DNA from: Corylus avellana
Lineage: Eukaryota; Streptophyta; Magnoliopsida; Fagales; Betulaceae
DNA: 64,000 nucleotides
Assembly: GCF_901000735.1 (NCBI RefSeq)
Contig: NC_081546.1
Location: 997,001-1,061,000, forward strand
Direction of reading: 5' to 3'
Numbering within the stretch: the stretch's first letter is position 1; every line of letters begins with the position of its first letter. The translations under genes were made by a program, and so were the position numbers. Under the pieces are notes generated by a model. That model searched no databases, was not told the origin of the DNA, and saw nothing but the letters and a program-made list of their open reading frames with translations. Positions 12,301-29,559 of this stretch are shown here, piece by piece.

Positions 12301-12609
12301 CTCAGGCCTCTCTCCGACACAACACGAGCCACCGGAGATCGTTTCTGAAAGATAATCCGAAACCAAAACAAATATCAGAGACGATTTCTCGTCGACAATC
12401 AAAACAAAAACGAACAGATAATTAAAGAGTGAGAGATATATAGAGAGAGATTGGACCTGGTTGAGAAAGAGACGAGAGACGAGAGGAGAGGATCCGAGGC
12501 ATTTGAGAGAGGAGAGAGAAGCGGACGAAGAAGGAGAAGAGTAAGCGAGAGAGACTCTAGCTCTGGAGGCGGCAGGGAGGATGCGAGAAGACGCTGTGAA
12601 AGCAGCCAT
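6577..12609 (-). CDS. APX (tAPX): Chloroplast L-ascorbate peroxidase, thylakoid-bound (tAPX), with alternative stromal form
   Basis: Haem peroxidase that reduces H2O2 with ascorbate in chloroplasts. Exons (minus strand): 12457-12609, 12195-12344, 11516-11636, 11339-11439, 11156-11243, 9226-9293, 8767-8853, 7786-7860, 7602-7679, 7421-7525, 7033-7107, 6577-6729. They total 1254 nt, in phase, giving 417 aa, normal for tAPX. An in-frame ATG at 12645 would add 12 residues. Residues 1 to about 75 are Ser/Ala/Arg-rich, a transit peptide. Distal site RLGWHDAG (Arg103, Trp106, His107), proximal His236 in LSGAHTLG, Trp268 and Asp297 complete the peroxidase site. The loop [13 protein letters not shown] is typical of chloroplast APX. 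Residues 397-415 form a hydrophobic anchor after an acidic/basic linker. Introns carry a LINE remnant, a SINE and a third insertion. The protein assignment is near certain; the exact start codon is not. Confidence 0.95.
6879..6884 (-). other. Candidate alternative last exon for the soluble stromal APX (Asp-stop)
   Basis: Inside the last APX intron (6730-7032) the minus strand reads ttgctgcag followed at once by GAT TAA. Splicing exon 11 (phase 0, ends ..GGGAAG) to this acceptor adds one Asp and stops, giving a 368-residue protein without the membrane anchor. From memory, spinach and related chloroplast APX genes make the stromal form exactly this way, with an exon encoding Asp and a TAA stop. 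Seen: acceptor, phase and stop. Inferred: use in this plant. Confidence 0.7.
8866..9170 (-). mobile_element. tRNA-derived SINE (Au-like) with 19-bp target-site duplication
   Basis: The body is 8885-9151, flanked by perfect 19-bp direct repeats agctttagaggaaaatatc at 8866-8884 and 9152-9170. On the minus strand the head carries pol III promoter-like boxes: TTGGCCCAAGTGG (A box, 9109-9121) and GGTTCAACACC (B box, 9057-9067). The far end is a short A-rich tail. It has no coding capacity. It is in the same orientation as the APX gene and sits in the intron before exon 7, ending about 12 bp from that acceptor. Confidence 0.9.
9290..9522. mobile_element. 209-bp insertion flanked by 12-bp direct repeats spanning the APX exon 6 acceptor
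   Basis: The direct repeats gcatctaaacat lie at 9290-9301 and 9511-9522, with 209 bp between them. The left repeat covers the exon 6 splice acceptor (minus strand ATGTTTAG|ATGC), so the right repeat is a second copy of that acceptor plus four exon bases. The insert has a 28-A run near its left end and no coding sequence. I do not recognise its family, and the A run is at an unexpected end for a simple retroposon in plus orientation. Confidence 0.65.
9960..11145 (+). pseudogene. Degenerate L1-type LINE reverse transcriptase remnant in APX intron 5
   Basis: Conceptual plus-strand translation across frameshifts and stops follows the plant L1 ORF2 order: [80 protein letters not shown], then [19 protein letters not shown] and ALKEVFRDL. 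The YADD-type catalytic box has been lost just after SHLLFA, where the frame also breaks. Both element ends are missing, so this is an internal ORF2 fragment. It is antisense to the host gene. Its last recognisable codons end about 10 bp from the exon 5 splice donor. Confidence 0.85.
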
Positions 12610-12742
12610 GGTTGGTGGAAGTGTCAGTGACAGTCGCTCTGCCATTCGGTTCGCTCTTTTAGTCTTTATTTGCTGCCTCACCTTTGGTTTTGGATTGGAT
12701 GCGCTCGCTCGGACCGGGCCTTGTTTGGGAAATGGGGTTGGG

Positions 12743-12752
12743 TTTATATATA
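12743..12752 (-). promoter_or_regulatory. TATA box of the APX gene
   Basis: On the minus strand the sequence is tatatataaa, placed 98 bp upstream of the ATG at 12645 and 134 bp upstream of the ATG at 12609. That fits a transcription start 30-40 bp further downstream and a short 5' leader. Confidence 0.55.
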
Positions 12753-12809
12753 GCGCGCTCGTGTGGCCTTTCCCATCCGGAAGAGGCACAAATTCTTTTC
12801 CCACGAAAA

Positions 12810-14531
12810 TATGAATAGTAAGGGATTTGGTTTAATTTTTAAGAAAATTGCTTGGGGGTCGTTGAGGTATAACTTTTTATCAACTCACTTCTTAAAATTT
12901 AAATTTTATCCATCTACTCCTTAATAGTTCAATTATTATTAAATAGATCAGGGAATAAGTTGATAAAATTTAAGTGTGTTAAGAAATGATTTGGTAAAAG
13001 TCACGCTTCAGGAATCTTTAAAGCATTTTTTTTTCCCCTTCATTTTTTATGAGAAATGATTGGGCATTACAACTTTTAATATAAGTTCTTTGCAATTTGA
13101 CATGTTAGTATGTATAACATTTATTGTGCTAACCATCAAAATGTGAATTGTCAATGGCACTCAACATGACATTTGTTATGTTTACAAACTGACGTGGTAA
13201 TTTACTAACACATACTATATTAATTACTGAATGTCTACATAGAATATGAATTGCTGCATGGTTTTTGTAAGGAATTGTCAAATTAGTTTGTAAAGAGTTA
13301 TAATAAAAGCTGTTGGAATCTAAACATTTTTCATCTCTTATTAATATAAATAGAGTATGATTTAGTCACTTTTTTCTTCTCTGTGTTTGACCGATCAACA
13401 CAAAATCATAAAGTGGATTTGGACCCGTTTGGTGAAGATCAACGTGATATCTAATAAAAATAAAAATAAAGTTATATGAGCTCATACATGTTGAATTGAA
13501 TGTATACGAAGTTGACTAGTTTAATAAACAAACCTATATTTCTATCAAGCTCGCACTTCAACAAATTGGTTGATTTACAGCACCAATCGCATCCTTCTGC
13601 CTTGCGGCTAATTAACGAGCTAGGCTTATTTGTAGTCTTCTGAGCATTTGCTCGTATACCTATTATCAATAGCCTTCTATGGTACGGTATTCACTCATAT
13701 ACGGATATACCTATCGTTTGCATTTTGCATGGTGTCTGCTCGTACGATCATATCTGAAACCAGTTTCCTATTTTTCTTAAGCCGTTATGGGTGGACAGAA
13801 AAAGAGCACATGCGGTGGCCGGTGGGTGAGTTTATTTGGTAACATTTCTTGCTAGTATTGTGAAGCAGTTTCACTTCTACAATTAAGATTAGCTCAGCTC
13901 TTAAATAATCAACTAACGCACGTGTGAATGCCAGGCCTTTCCAAGTATGCGACTTGTGACAAAATTTGCCCCCCCACTTTCCGATTATTAATTACCTTCT
14001 CCGAAGTTGCATAATCCAAGGCTTTATATTGTCTAGGAGTATTTGTACGTTGGCGATAAATATAATTAAGAAATAAAAAATAATCGAAGAGTTCAGGATA
14101 TATATATATATATATATATATATATTGATGAATTAATCGATAATTTTGTCAAGCAATTCCAAAAGACGATGCTCTTTCTTGACTTTTTGAGGAGTGGATC
14201 ATATCTTAGAAGATATATATATGCATGAACATGGAAATTGGAATTGCCTCCGGCTTGTCGATTTAGTCATCGATGACTTTCAAACTAGTGGTGGAAGACC
14301 ACTATTATATTAGAAAGAAAAAAAAAATAGTGGTGGTGGAAGACCATACGGAAATGCAACAATTAACGACCTTGTCAAATGTTAGAGCTAGCATTCATAT
14401 TCTGTAGTGATCATAAGCTATTTTGGTCGTTAGTAAAAAAGTAAATTTGAGTTAAAATATAATTGTGTCCGGCTAGTTACTTTAATAAAAAAAAAAAAAA
14501 AAATTGGTGATTTACTACGTACGGTGCTAAT

Positions 14532-14565
<34 letters not shown>

Positions 14566-15145
14566 TTCTGATAAGACATGCGTATAACTTTGAAATATAA
14601 GTATTTTGTAAAAAAAAAAAATTAAAATAAAATAAAATAATAAAAATGTATAGTTAAAATAGAGAGTTAGAGGTAAGTGTATTTTTGAAAAAATAGATGA
14701 GAAAAATATAAAAAAGAAAAAGATAAAAAGAAAGTATTTTTTTTAACTGAACTTAAGAGAAACTTTACTAAAGCAAGTGTGAACTGTGAATGGTGGCCAT
14801 TTGAATATCAAGATGCTAATTATTTTGTTAATGGCGATTCTTATTGCACGTGGAATATTTAGAAAAAGGTTACCAGGTTGGTACGTAATACCCACTATTA
14901 TTTTGGTCAAAGGGAATGATCATGAGGTTGACGGGTCTTGTTCTTATCGGTTTAATTACTATTACATAAAGAAACTGGAGAAACCTACTAGTATAAAAAA
15001 GGGCAATACAATACACTTTTCAATTTCCATATTATTCCCCATTCCATATATATATATCTTGAGCCTTGTACTCTCTCTTTCTCTCAATATATATATAGAT
15101 CCGCTGCTTTCGGGTGGGTACTGATTGTAGTTGTTTGGATAATTT
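12810..15145. other. Divergent intergenic region between APX and the isolated ALDH3 exon
   Basis: No gene is supported. It holds the MITE at 13062-13317, TA microsatellites at about 14099-14125 and 14535-14562, and a short direct repeat of gtggtggaagacca around 14289-14345. A TATA-rich stretch at 15046-15056 precedes a CT-rich leader and may be a promoter for the ALDH3 exon at 15146. Confidence 0.5.
13062..13317. mobile_element. Foldback MITE, copy B of the family at 2694
   Basis: The left arm begins attacaacttttaatataag. The right arm (ttgtaaagagttataataaa) is its approximate inverse complement. Internal sequence has no coding capacity. End pattern and length class match the element at 2694-2857. 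Confidence 0.55.
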
Positions 15146-15370
15146 ATGGCGACTGAGGGGGAGATCAAGACGATCTTCGATGCAGAAGCAGCGTCAACCA
15201 TGGTGAATGAGCTTAAAGGCTCCTACGCAGCTGGTAAGACACGAAGCTATGAATGGAGAATATCACAGTTGAAGTGCATCGTGAAGATGGTTGAACATCA
15301 CGAGCAAGAGATTGTCGAAGCTATTTTCTCTGACCTCTCCAAGCCCGCGTTTGAAGCGTCGTTTTTTGAG
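15146..15370 (+). CDS. Isolated ALDH3-type first exon (gene fragment or alternative first exon)
   Basis: An ATG at 15146 opens 75 codons closely similar to the first exon of the ALDH3 gene at 20325: shared GKTRSYEWR / GKTRSYKWR, QLK, KMVE, DL.KP and an identical exon end, Glu followed by a gtcct donor in phase 0. No later ALDH exons were found between here and 20324, so it is either a truncated tandem copy or a distant alternative first exon that could splice in frame to exon 2 at 22521. It has its own TATA-rich upstream region and lacks stops or frameshifts. A CT microsatellite lies just after the donor (15374-15398). A two-exon product with an unknown partner cannot be excluded. Confidence 0.7.
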
Positions 15371-16339
15371 GTCCTCTCTCTCTCTCTCTCTCTCTCTCAC
15401 TTGTGCTTGTTTTCGTGCATGATTTTGGCAAATATAATATATCATATTATTGTTTTGGTGCGATGATTTTGAGTCATTAGAACTAGCTGCAACTACCCCA
15501 TACGTGCGATTTGATGGTGGTGACCACAACAAGATTTCTACGATCTGATGGTCACGGGCGCCGTACGTCCAATCTCTTTGATTTGGTAGTTATATATGAC
15601 CATTGACCGCCAAATTATTGAGGTCACCATTATTCTTGTATGGTAGTTGGAGGTGCATGACGCCAGCCTAGAGATGGGAGGACAGATTTTTTAATCTACT
15701 CCAACGTCAAGGAGTAGTGAGATGATTGGTGTTATTGTTGTCTTTATTTTTTTAAAATATTTGTTAAACTTATTTATATATTCTTTTAATTGGTATTTGT
15801 ATGATACTAAAACTTCACAATCTACAACAATTTATTGACGAACTCGAAATCAGCATTAATTTTCACTTAAAATTAGTATGATTCATAAGAAGAACAACGT
15901 GGTATATATTGTGGATGTAAAAAGTGTCCTAGTATTCATTGTAATAAGTGCTAAAAAAATAGATTATTACTTCGGTGCTTTGGTTCAATATTGAATTTGT
16001 GTCCGTATTTTTGTTTCTTATTACTTATATACACGACATAATCACTCATAAAACTTGGACAAAGTTTTCGTTTAAATTAAGTTTGAGAAAGTTATTTCAA
16101 CTCAGTTTATAAAAGTGAAGCACATATATTTTTAAATAACATAAGAGAAGTACATATTTTTTTTATAAAATTTCTTTAAAACTTTGTCCTTATAGTTAAA
16201 AAAAAAAATTGCTTCTTACATGTAAAAAGACATAGCATTTTTATAGACTCGATTGAAGGGAGTTTTTCCAACCTCTTTTGGAGGACAAAGAACCTAAACA
16301 TTGTACATAATAATTAGGGAGAATTGAATTTAGGATTTG

Positions 16340-16465
16340 TTATAATTTTTTTTTTTTTTTTGTACATATTCGCACAAGAGGGGGGAGAGAGATTCGAACT
16401 AGTGACCTCCGCTTCGATCATGAGGCATGGTCCTAGCCAATTAAGCTACATCTTGGGGACGGATT
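16340..16465 (-). mobile_element. Candidate short tRNA-related SINE
   Basis: On the minus strand the order is gtagcttaattggctagg (A-box-like), then agttcgaatct (B-box-like) about 40 bp later, ending in a poly-A run (15 T on the plus strand at about 16347-16361). This is the layout of a tRNA-derived SINE. I could not find matching target-site duplications and it is too diverged to be a tRNA gene. Confidence 0.45.
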
Positions 16466-16681
16466 GATTATGAATTGATTGTTTGTGTATGTAAGGTTGA
16501 GTAGGGGTAATGCTATATATTATTATTATTCTTTTTATCTTTTTTAAATTAATATAACTTTTAAAATCGCTATTAAATAATTTAAATAGTATAAAACATT
16601 ACTTAAACTGTATAAGTAAATGGCTTTAGTGATATCCAGAAACAAAGGTCTCATAAATACCTCATCAATTCGCACCACAAG

Positions 16682-16719
<38 letters not shown>

Positions 16720-17011
16720 CTATTAAATTAACATGAGTTAGATCGGTATGCATGTATACTTTAAAAATATATGCGAAAATAATGTGCTATAAAGATACGT
16801 GTTAAATAGATTAAATAGAAATAATTTTTGCAAACCTAGTTTTAAAAAAATATTTATCTTTAATAAAACATGCTCATTGGTAATAAAAAAGACAGAGTTG
16901 TTTCTATGGGGTGGTGGCACAAACCCACTCTTTTGTACTCTACAATGAGAAATTGACACTTCAGCTTAGTATATATAACTTAAGAAATGAAAATAAACAC
17001 CAAATCACATT

Positions 17012-17453
17012 CATATATGCAGGGACAGAGCCAGAAAATTTAATGGGATGGGACAACCAAAATTTCTTTTTTGTTCTTTAGAATTTTTTTATTAAAAAAA
17101 ATTATTTTGGTTGTTTTTTATAAACTAAAGACTACCGTTAGGGCCAAAAAAAGTGATCATTTGAAAGTAAGGGCCAAAAAATGGACATTTGAAAGTAAAG
17201 ACCAAAAATAAAAAAAACTTAATGGGTATAGCCCAAAAAAATTAAGAATATGATCAAAAGTTTTTATTGGATATGACCAAAAAATCTAAAAATAGGGCAA
17301 ATTCTTCTTTTGGAGGGGGGTCAAATGACTAAACTTAAAACATTACTTTACTTTTATTTTATTATTATATATATATATTTTTTCCTTATTTGGGGGTGGG
17401 GGGAGGGGCATGGCCTACCCCGGTCCCCGCGTCCCTCTGTCTTTACATATATG
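17012..17453. mobile_element. hAT-like non-autonomous element, copy 1, with 8-bp target-site duplication
   Basis: The element is 17020-17445 (426 bp), flanked by perfect 8-bp repeats catatatg at 17012-17019 and 17446-17453. It starts cagggacagagcc and its right end, reverse-complemented, starts taaagacagaggg, so the terminal inverted repeats are imperfect but share gacagag. The interior carries repeated phrases such as gggccaaaaaa and no coding sequence. An 8-bp duplication plus these ends point to the hAT superfamily. Copy 2 is at 36540. Confidence 0.85.
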
Positions 17454-17605
17454 TGAGGTGAGATTTTTTAAATTTTAATAGATTTTGATGTGATTTAGCA
17501 TGTTTATTTATTTATCTTAAATTGTATGTACTAAGCTGAGATATCACTCTATCGTTGGACGGCACAAAGGGGGGATCTGTGTCACAATCGGTTAGAAGAT
17601 ACTCT

Positions 17606-17608
<3 letters not shown>

Positions 17609-17662
<54 letters not shown>
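17609..17662. repeat. Poly-A run of 54 bases
   Basis: An uninterrupted run of A. It may be the tail of an old retroposed copy, but no matching flanking duplication was identified. Length is likely polymorphic and subject to sequencing error. Confidence 0.9.
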
Positions 17663-17664
<2 letters not shown>

Positions 17665-20289
17665 AGAATGAAGCTCGTACACGCATCTGACATTTTTCAC
17701 GGTGTATCTTGAACCCACGCCATTTTTCTCTTAAGTTGGTTTTGGTAGATGGTGTGGGGTTCAAGCTATATTGAAAAAATAAAAAAATATATAGGTCAAA
17801 GATCCACCCCAGAACATATTTGGTTGTTTCTTTGATACAGGATAATTAGTATCCAGCATCAAAGAGTGTCTATCCCCTAGACACTCTCCCCTTCCCTTTT
17901 GGATAACAGGATAGTTAGTATATATCCTCGATCTCCATTTCGATAAATATACTACAACGAAGAGAGAAACATTAGTATTAATTGCTAGGAGAAATGCTAG
18001 ATGTATTACCATATTTGCTTTAATACTTTTACAAACTTACACATCAACAATTTAATAATTTGATTTCCACATCACTTTTCTATTAGCAAATTCATATATT
18101 TTAGAAATTTGAATTAAAAAAAAAAAAACACGTTAGCATCAAACGCTCCCTTTCTCTCTCATCTTTGTCTTCATCCATTCGATACCCAAAATTTGAGGAA
18201 GTAAATCTTACCTTTTAAAGTTTGTGATTGATTGCAAATAGGGTGCCAATTCAAGGAAATACATGTAATTTTTCCTATATTTATTGTTTCTTTGATTCAA
18301 CAATTAAGGTATATTTAGTACTCAGAAATCGGAATGACCATTACTTTAGAAAAAATGAATAACTTTTATTAAGAATAAAATAATGTATAAAAATAGCTAG
18401 CATTGGTGTTAGAGTATATGATAAAACTCTAACACTTGAAATGGCCATTCATGGTGTATGAGGGAATTACTATTTTTCATGGGTCATGAGAATGTCTATT
18501 TTAAAACTATTACATTACACCTTCTTTAATCTTCAATAAAAACGAGTTATTTTCTCAATGAAATAGTCATTCCTTGTAACATGTCTATTCCCTTTGCCAA
18601 TGCCCGGCCACTTTCCAAAATGTAGGGATATCTATTTTAAGTCTATATATCTTACCTAGCTATTTTTAAGCATCTCTCAATGAAAATAATACAGTGAAGA
18701 GAGAAACGGTAGGATTAATTGCTAAACAAATAGCTGTTTGTTTGTTTGCTTGTTGAATATGAAGTGCCTTAAACTTGATCTTTGTCAAAATTCGACCAAA
18801 AAATCTTGCAGCCATTTCCAAGCAGCCTCCTTCTCTAAGTTCCCTTGGTTAATTTTTCCTCTCAAAAGCTTGCGTTTTTCGTTGTCTAGCGTGTAAAGAG
18901 AAAACCGATCGAGTTGGTGTACCGGCTTGGCCTGTCTCAACAATATTACCTAACTGCTAACTTCACACGTACAATTGGGTGAGAGTCGTAAGACTAAGAC
19001 CCTTTGGTTGTGTAGGCTTCACCCGTCACCCGTTGCCCGATCAACCGCACCCACGTATCTCTCACATCATAAAAGTCATCAACAACAGAGAATGGAGCGG
19101 CGCTGTTTCATGGGACGTAATTAATGCGTACAATGTTCTCCATTGGAGACTCTCACATGCAACTTTTACTTTAGAGGGTATTTGTCAAGCTGTGAATGGC
19201 AAGGCACTCATGCTTAGCGTGTCATCGGTTGCACGAGAACTTTTTAATTTTAATGTTTTGATAATATGGTGCAGTTTTCGTAAAATCGGTAATAAAAAAA
19301 AAAAAAAAATTGTTGTGTCAGCTAATAAAAATTAGGTTGGGTCTTTAAAATTGTACTTCTTGATTGTTGTATGAAAACATAGATATTTTTTTTCTTCATG
19401 AACAATTTTGTTTAAAATATATGTTTAACTCACAAAATCGTAATACTAAACACATTCTTACCATTTAATGCAAATTAGTTTTTTGTACTAACGTTTCTAT
19501 GATATACGCGATATTTATTTTTCTATGCCAAAAGGTTTGAGGTTAAGCTTCCTTCAAATTAAAAATAATTGGTACTTTAATTATCTACCAAGTTGCAAGT
19601 TTTGTTGGATAGTTTAATTTGTAAAAAATTTACCAAAACTCATTTAAGTTAGTATGATTAGAAATTACTCAATGTCAGTAAAAATCAGTCATTGAATCAA
19701 CTATTTTTTATTTGTACTATAACTGTTAAATTTTATTGTCATGTCGTCCGATTATATAATAATTATACATGAATCCTAAATTACATTACTTGTTTATATT
19801 GCTTCAAGTTATGAATTTATTTTTCTATGCTACATCTAAACGTAGAGTTAGAATATGTTTCTGATTAATCCAAATCAAATGGGCTCAAATGGAAACTTAA
19901 ATGATTGAGAATGTGAGATTGGCGGCATCGAACAAAACGACATAAAAACAAGAAAATTGTCATATCCAGCTTTAAATCGATCGTACAATGGAAATTGGCC
20001 GTCCGAAATAGCCAATCCATTGCTAAAGCCGAAAGCATAAGTCAAAGACTCAAAACCCCACCACCACCCACCATAACCCCACGCACTTGTAAACCGTGTG
20101 AAAGTCACTCGCTACACGAAACGGTGACTCAAAGCAGAGTTCCACTCGCAAAATATATACTCCCACGGGCCAAGAAAGTACAGAACAGCAAGTCATTGCC
20201 ACAGCCACACCCACATCCACAGGTCTCTATCGGGCCGACGCTTTTGCTTCCCTGGGCGGTGTGCGCAATTTAAGGCCTCACCGATTCCC

Positions 20290-20296
20290 ATATATA
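20290..20296 (+). promoter_or_regulatory. Probable TATA box of the ALDH3 gene
   Basis: The sequence catatatag lies about 30 bp upstream of the ATG at 20325. That is close for a TATA box, so either the leader is very short or translation starts at the second in-frame ATG (20337). Confidence 0.35.
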
Positions 20297-20324
20297 GCGT
20301 AATACTCCCACTGTGTATTTCTGT

Positions 20325-26821
<6,497 letters not shown>

Positions 26822-27059
26822 AAGATAATTGAATGTGGCTGTGCCGGATATATATAAGTTTCTTGATTTCTTTTTATTTTGAAGCTACTTAATTCATTTT
26901 TAATCGGTTCTGTTTTGATTTCAAGCTGAATAAGATTGATTCATTCTGCAAATGAATGAATGATAATAAGTAAATAAGTAATACTGTGTGACTGTGTCAT
27001 TCTTTTTGGGAATGTGATGTTCTTGTTATCGGCTTCAGATTGATTTAGACCTGTTGTGG

Positions 27060-27519
27060 GTCCCATGCAGGGGTGGAATTTCAATGTGTTTCCCAATTTT
27101 TTATTTATTTATTTTATTTTTAATATCTCTATAATCTTTTCAAAATCAAATATTTATCCACCCATGAGATCCGGGGATTTGGATCCTGAAATTTTTAGAA
27201 AAATTTTAGTTTTTAAAATTTTAGATCTAAACCATTTATTTTCATCGAAGAATTATTATTCTGTCACGTGTCTAACTATTAATAAAATAATGATGATTAT
27301 TAATATTATTAGAAATTTATTATTATTTTATTAGTAATGAGACACAAGATAATGATTCTTGTTAAAAATGAATGACCTGAATCTGAAATTTCAGAAATTA
27401 AAATTTTCTTAAAAATTTTAGGGATCCAAATCCTCCTGCCCCCACCCCCTCCAAAAAAGGTCTTTTTAGTTTTGCCCCCACCCCCCAATCTAAAATTCGA
27501 ATCTGCCCCTAGTCCCAAT
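27060..27519. mobile_element. hAT-like element with a nested foldback arm structure
   Basis: The element is 27068-27511. It begins caggggtggaatttcaat and its right end, reverse-complemented, begins taggggcagattcgaat. Flanking octamers gtcccatg (27060-27067) and gtcccaat (27512-27519) match at six of eight positions. Inside, 27170-27445 is itself an inverted repeat: ggatttggatcctgaaattt at the left and its approximate inverse at the right, suggesting a second element nested within the first. No coding sequence. Confidence 0.6.
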
Positions 27520-27927
27520 TGAATACAAGATGAAAGCAGACCAGTCTGTGCTGTTGTATGAATGTTGCAGTATATCTCTCTCTTAAGAGTGTGCGCAAAA
27601 CATTGTTTATTTCTTCCTCCGAAAATGACATTTTTGGGAACTTCATGGACCTGGTAAACTTGAATTTCCTGTTGTTCTGCAGTATCAGATGGATGATAGA
27701 GAACTTGCATCTCTGTAGACAGGATTTTAATTGAGTTCGAATCAAAATGCTTTAAATTCTCGTCAACCAACCAGCAGGTTGGCTGGGTGAGATGCAAAAG
27801 TGAACATCTAAGTGTGTGTTGGATGGATGACTGCATTCTAAATCCCATGAAAATTACTGTTCAAACAAAACACATATGATGGCAAACATAATCGTTGATT
27901 TTTGTAAGAATTCAGAAAAAAAATTGA

Positions 27928-29453
27928 TCAGCAAGAATTCTCTAGAATACCAAGAATATCAGATCGTTGTTCATCTGTGAGTTCCGTTGGAAATTGAACT
28001 AGGAATTTGATTATCAAACTCCCTCTCTTTCCTTGTTCTTTGGAGCATGGCATGCCCTTGGCATCAATGATCTTTTCATATCCAGGGCATATGATATCGT
28101 CAATTGTCAAGCTCATCTTCTCCCCTCCTAACAGAGGGATTGAGAGTGTGCAGCCAGTGAGTGCCTTCAGTAAAGGTATCTCTACTGCCAACTCCAAATC
28201 ATCGCCTTCTCTTCTAAACAAGGGGTGTCGTTTCTCTACAATCACAAAAATTATGTCGGCTGGAGATGCCCCGGCTCTCTTATTTCCCATCCCTTCGAAT
28301 GTGATCTTTGTTCCCTTCTTCCATCCTGGCTTCACTTTTATCGTCAACAACTCCTCCTCTTGAGTTATTTTCCTGCCAAGGAGGAAAAAAATGTATCAAT
28401 ATTTTAAACCCATTTCAAGCCTATCACTTGACCAAATAACACATTAATTGATAGAAAAAAACCAGCTAGGTTGTCTCAGCTTTTCAGGGTTAATTACCAT
28501 ATAACAGATCTAATTGAACCGGACAATCTTAATTCATTAATTTCATGTTGAGAAAAAAAAAAAGAAAACAAACAAAAACTCTAGGAACAAATTAAGGTAA
28601 CCAACCCGGTGTTGGTAGCCACTTCTCTTGTGATCTTGATCTTCCTCTTGCACCCGTAGTACAACTCCTCAAGCGTGCACTCGAGCTTCTTCTCGATTGG
28701 TGGGGGTTTCAACATCCCAGACGAGTTGGAAAACATGATGGGGGCCGAGCTGGAGCTCCTCCCACTCCTACTTTTTGAGAGGGAGGGAGGAGATGGCATT
28801 GAATTTGTGCTTTGCTGTCTCGTTCCTCCAGGGGAGGGTAATCCATGGGTACTACTGCTGCCTTCTCGGCTCATGCTTCTAAAGGGAGAAGATCGTGATG
28901 GTGTGTTACTTCTCCTGGTTCCACATCTTGAGAGAGGAGAAGCTAAGGAAGGAAAGCAATTATCAACGCTTTGATGCCTGTAGAAACGTCTAGGGTTTGT
29001 AGGATGATCACCATTATTATATCTAATGCTTTGAACTCCATTCATACTTCGATCATCTACTCTATCATCAGCAGGGCTCTGAAAATGAAAGCTAAGATCA
29101 CAAGAAGGAAACAGATATAGGGCATTGCTTATTTTTGGATGGCATGCATGAATTTACGTAAATCTAATAAAAAAAAAAAATCAACATTTTAATTTCTTGG
29201 ACGAAAAAGAAAACCCAACATCTATTGAGCTTTTAGGATTTCGGATTTGGCCATGATGTTCTTATAATTAGATCATTCTCCTGCACGTGATTATACCTAC
29301 CTCGACAGCTTTGACATTGGCTTCAGAATCAGCTTCCGCTTCGACTTTGGCTTCGTATTTCTTATTCTGATAAAATCTTCTGAGGATAGATTTGTAAGCT
29401 TTCCAGAGGTCTCGAATGGAGGGTATGCCATGAAGGTGAGAAAGGTCCACCAT
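27928..29453 (-). CDS. DnaJ C-terminal-domain (Hsp40 type II) protein without a J domain
   Basis: Exons (minus): 29301-29453, 28606-29078, 27928-28372; 1071 nt, in phase, 356 aa. Residues 1-50 (start MVDLSHLHGIPSIRDLWKAY) take the place of the usual J domain; no HPD motif is present in any frame nearby. Residues about 52-170 are Ser/Pro/Arg-rich and likely disordered. From about 173 the substrate-binding C-terminal domains of class B DnaJ proteins follow: ECTLEELYYGCKRKIKITR, then VKPGWKKGTKITFEGMGN, DIIFVIVEKRHPLFRREGDDL, LLKALTGC and GYEKIIDAKGMP. There is no CxxCxGxG zinc region. Arabidopsis At1g44160, next to ALDH3H1, is annotated as a similar HSP40/DnaJ peptide-binding protein (from memory). 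Without an HPD it cannot stimulate Hsp70 in the standard way; a client-binding or adaptor role is inference. Confidence 0.9.
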
Positions 29454-29546
29454 GAGAGAGAGAGGGGGTAGAGAGAGAGATAGAGAGAAAGAAGAGTTTG
29501 ACTATATCCACACAATTAGAATGCATGGTAAGCCAAAGTTGAAGCG

Positions 29547-29554
29547 CTTTATAA
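29547..29554 (-). promoter_or_regulatory. Probable TATA box of the J-less DnaJ gene
   Basis: Minus-strand ttataaag, about 94 bp upstream of the ATG at 29453, followed by a CT/GA-rich leader (29454-29495). Position and sequence fit a plant core promoter. Confidence 0.5.
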
Positions 29555-29559
29555 GGCCT

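Larger units (their letters stand above)
15371..20324. other. Repeat-rich spacer between the two ALDH3 first exons
   Basis: No gene model is supported. Contents: a SINE-like sequence at 16340-16465, a 31-A run at 16684-16714, a hAT-like element at 17020-17445 and a 54-A run at 17609-17662. An open frame at 18979-19335 has no recognisable domain and no family similarity I can see. The last 400 bp before 20325 become less AT-rich and contain a TATA-like sequence at 20290-20296. Confidence 0.55.

Noticed and set aside
12262..12804. A 180-codon minus-strand frame over APX exons 1 and 2
   Set aside because: The upstream part is the 5' leader and promoter, and the frame runs through intron 1; splice signals and the transit-peptide start point to the ATG at 12609 or 12645.
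16380..16450. A possible tRNA gene on the minus strand
   Set aside because: It has A- and B-box-like motifs but no cloverleaf that pairs properly and a poly-A tail, so a SINE-like retroposon is more likely.
18979..19335. A 118-codon plus-strand frame
   Set aside because: No recognised domain, no promoter or intron signals, and it ends in a poly-A tract; treated as chance.
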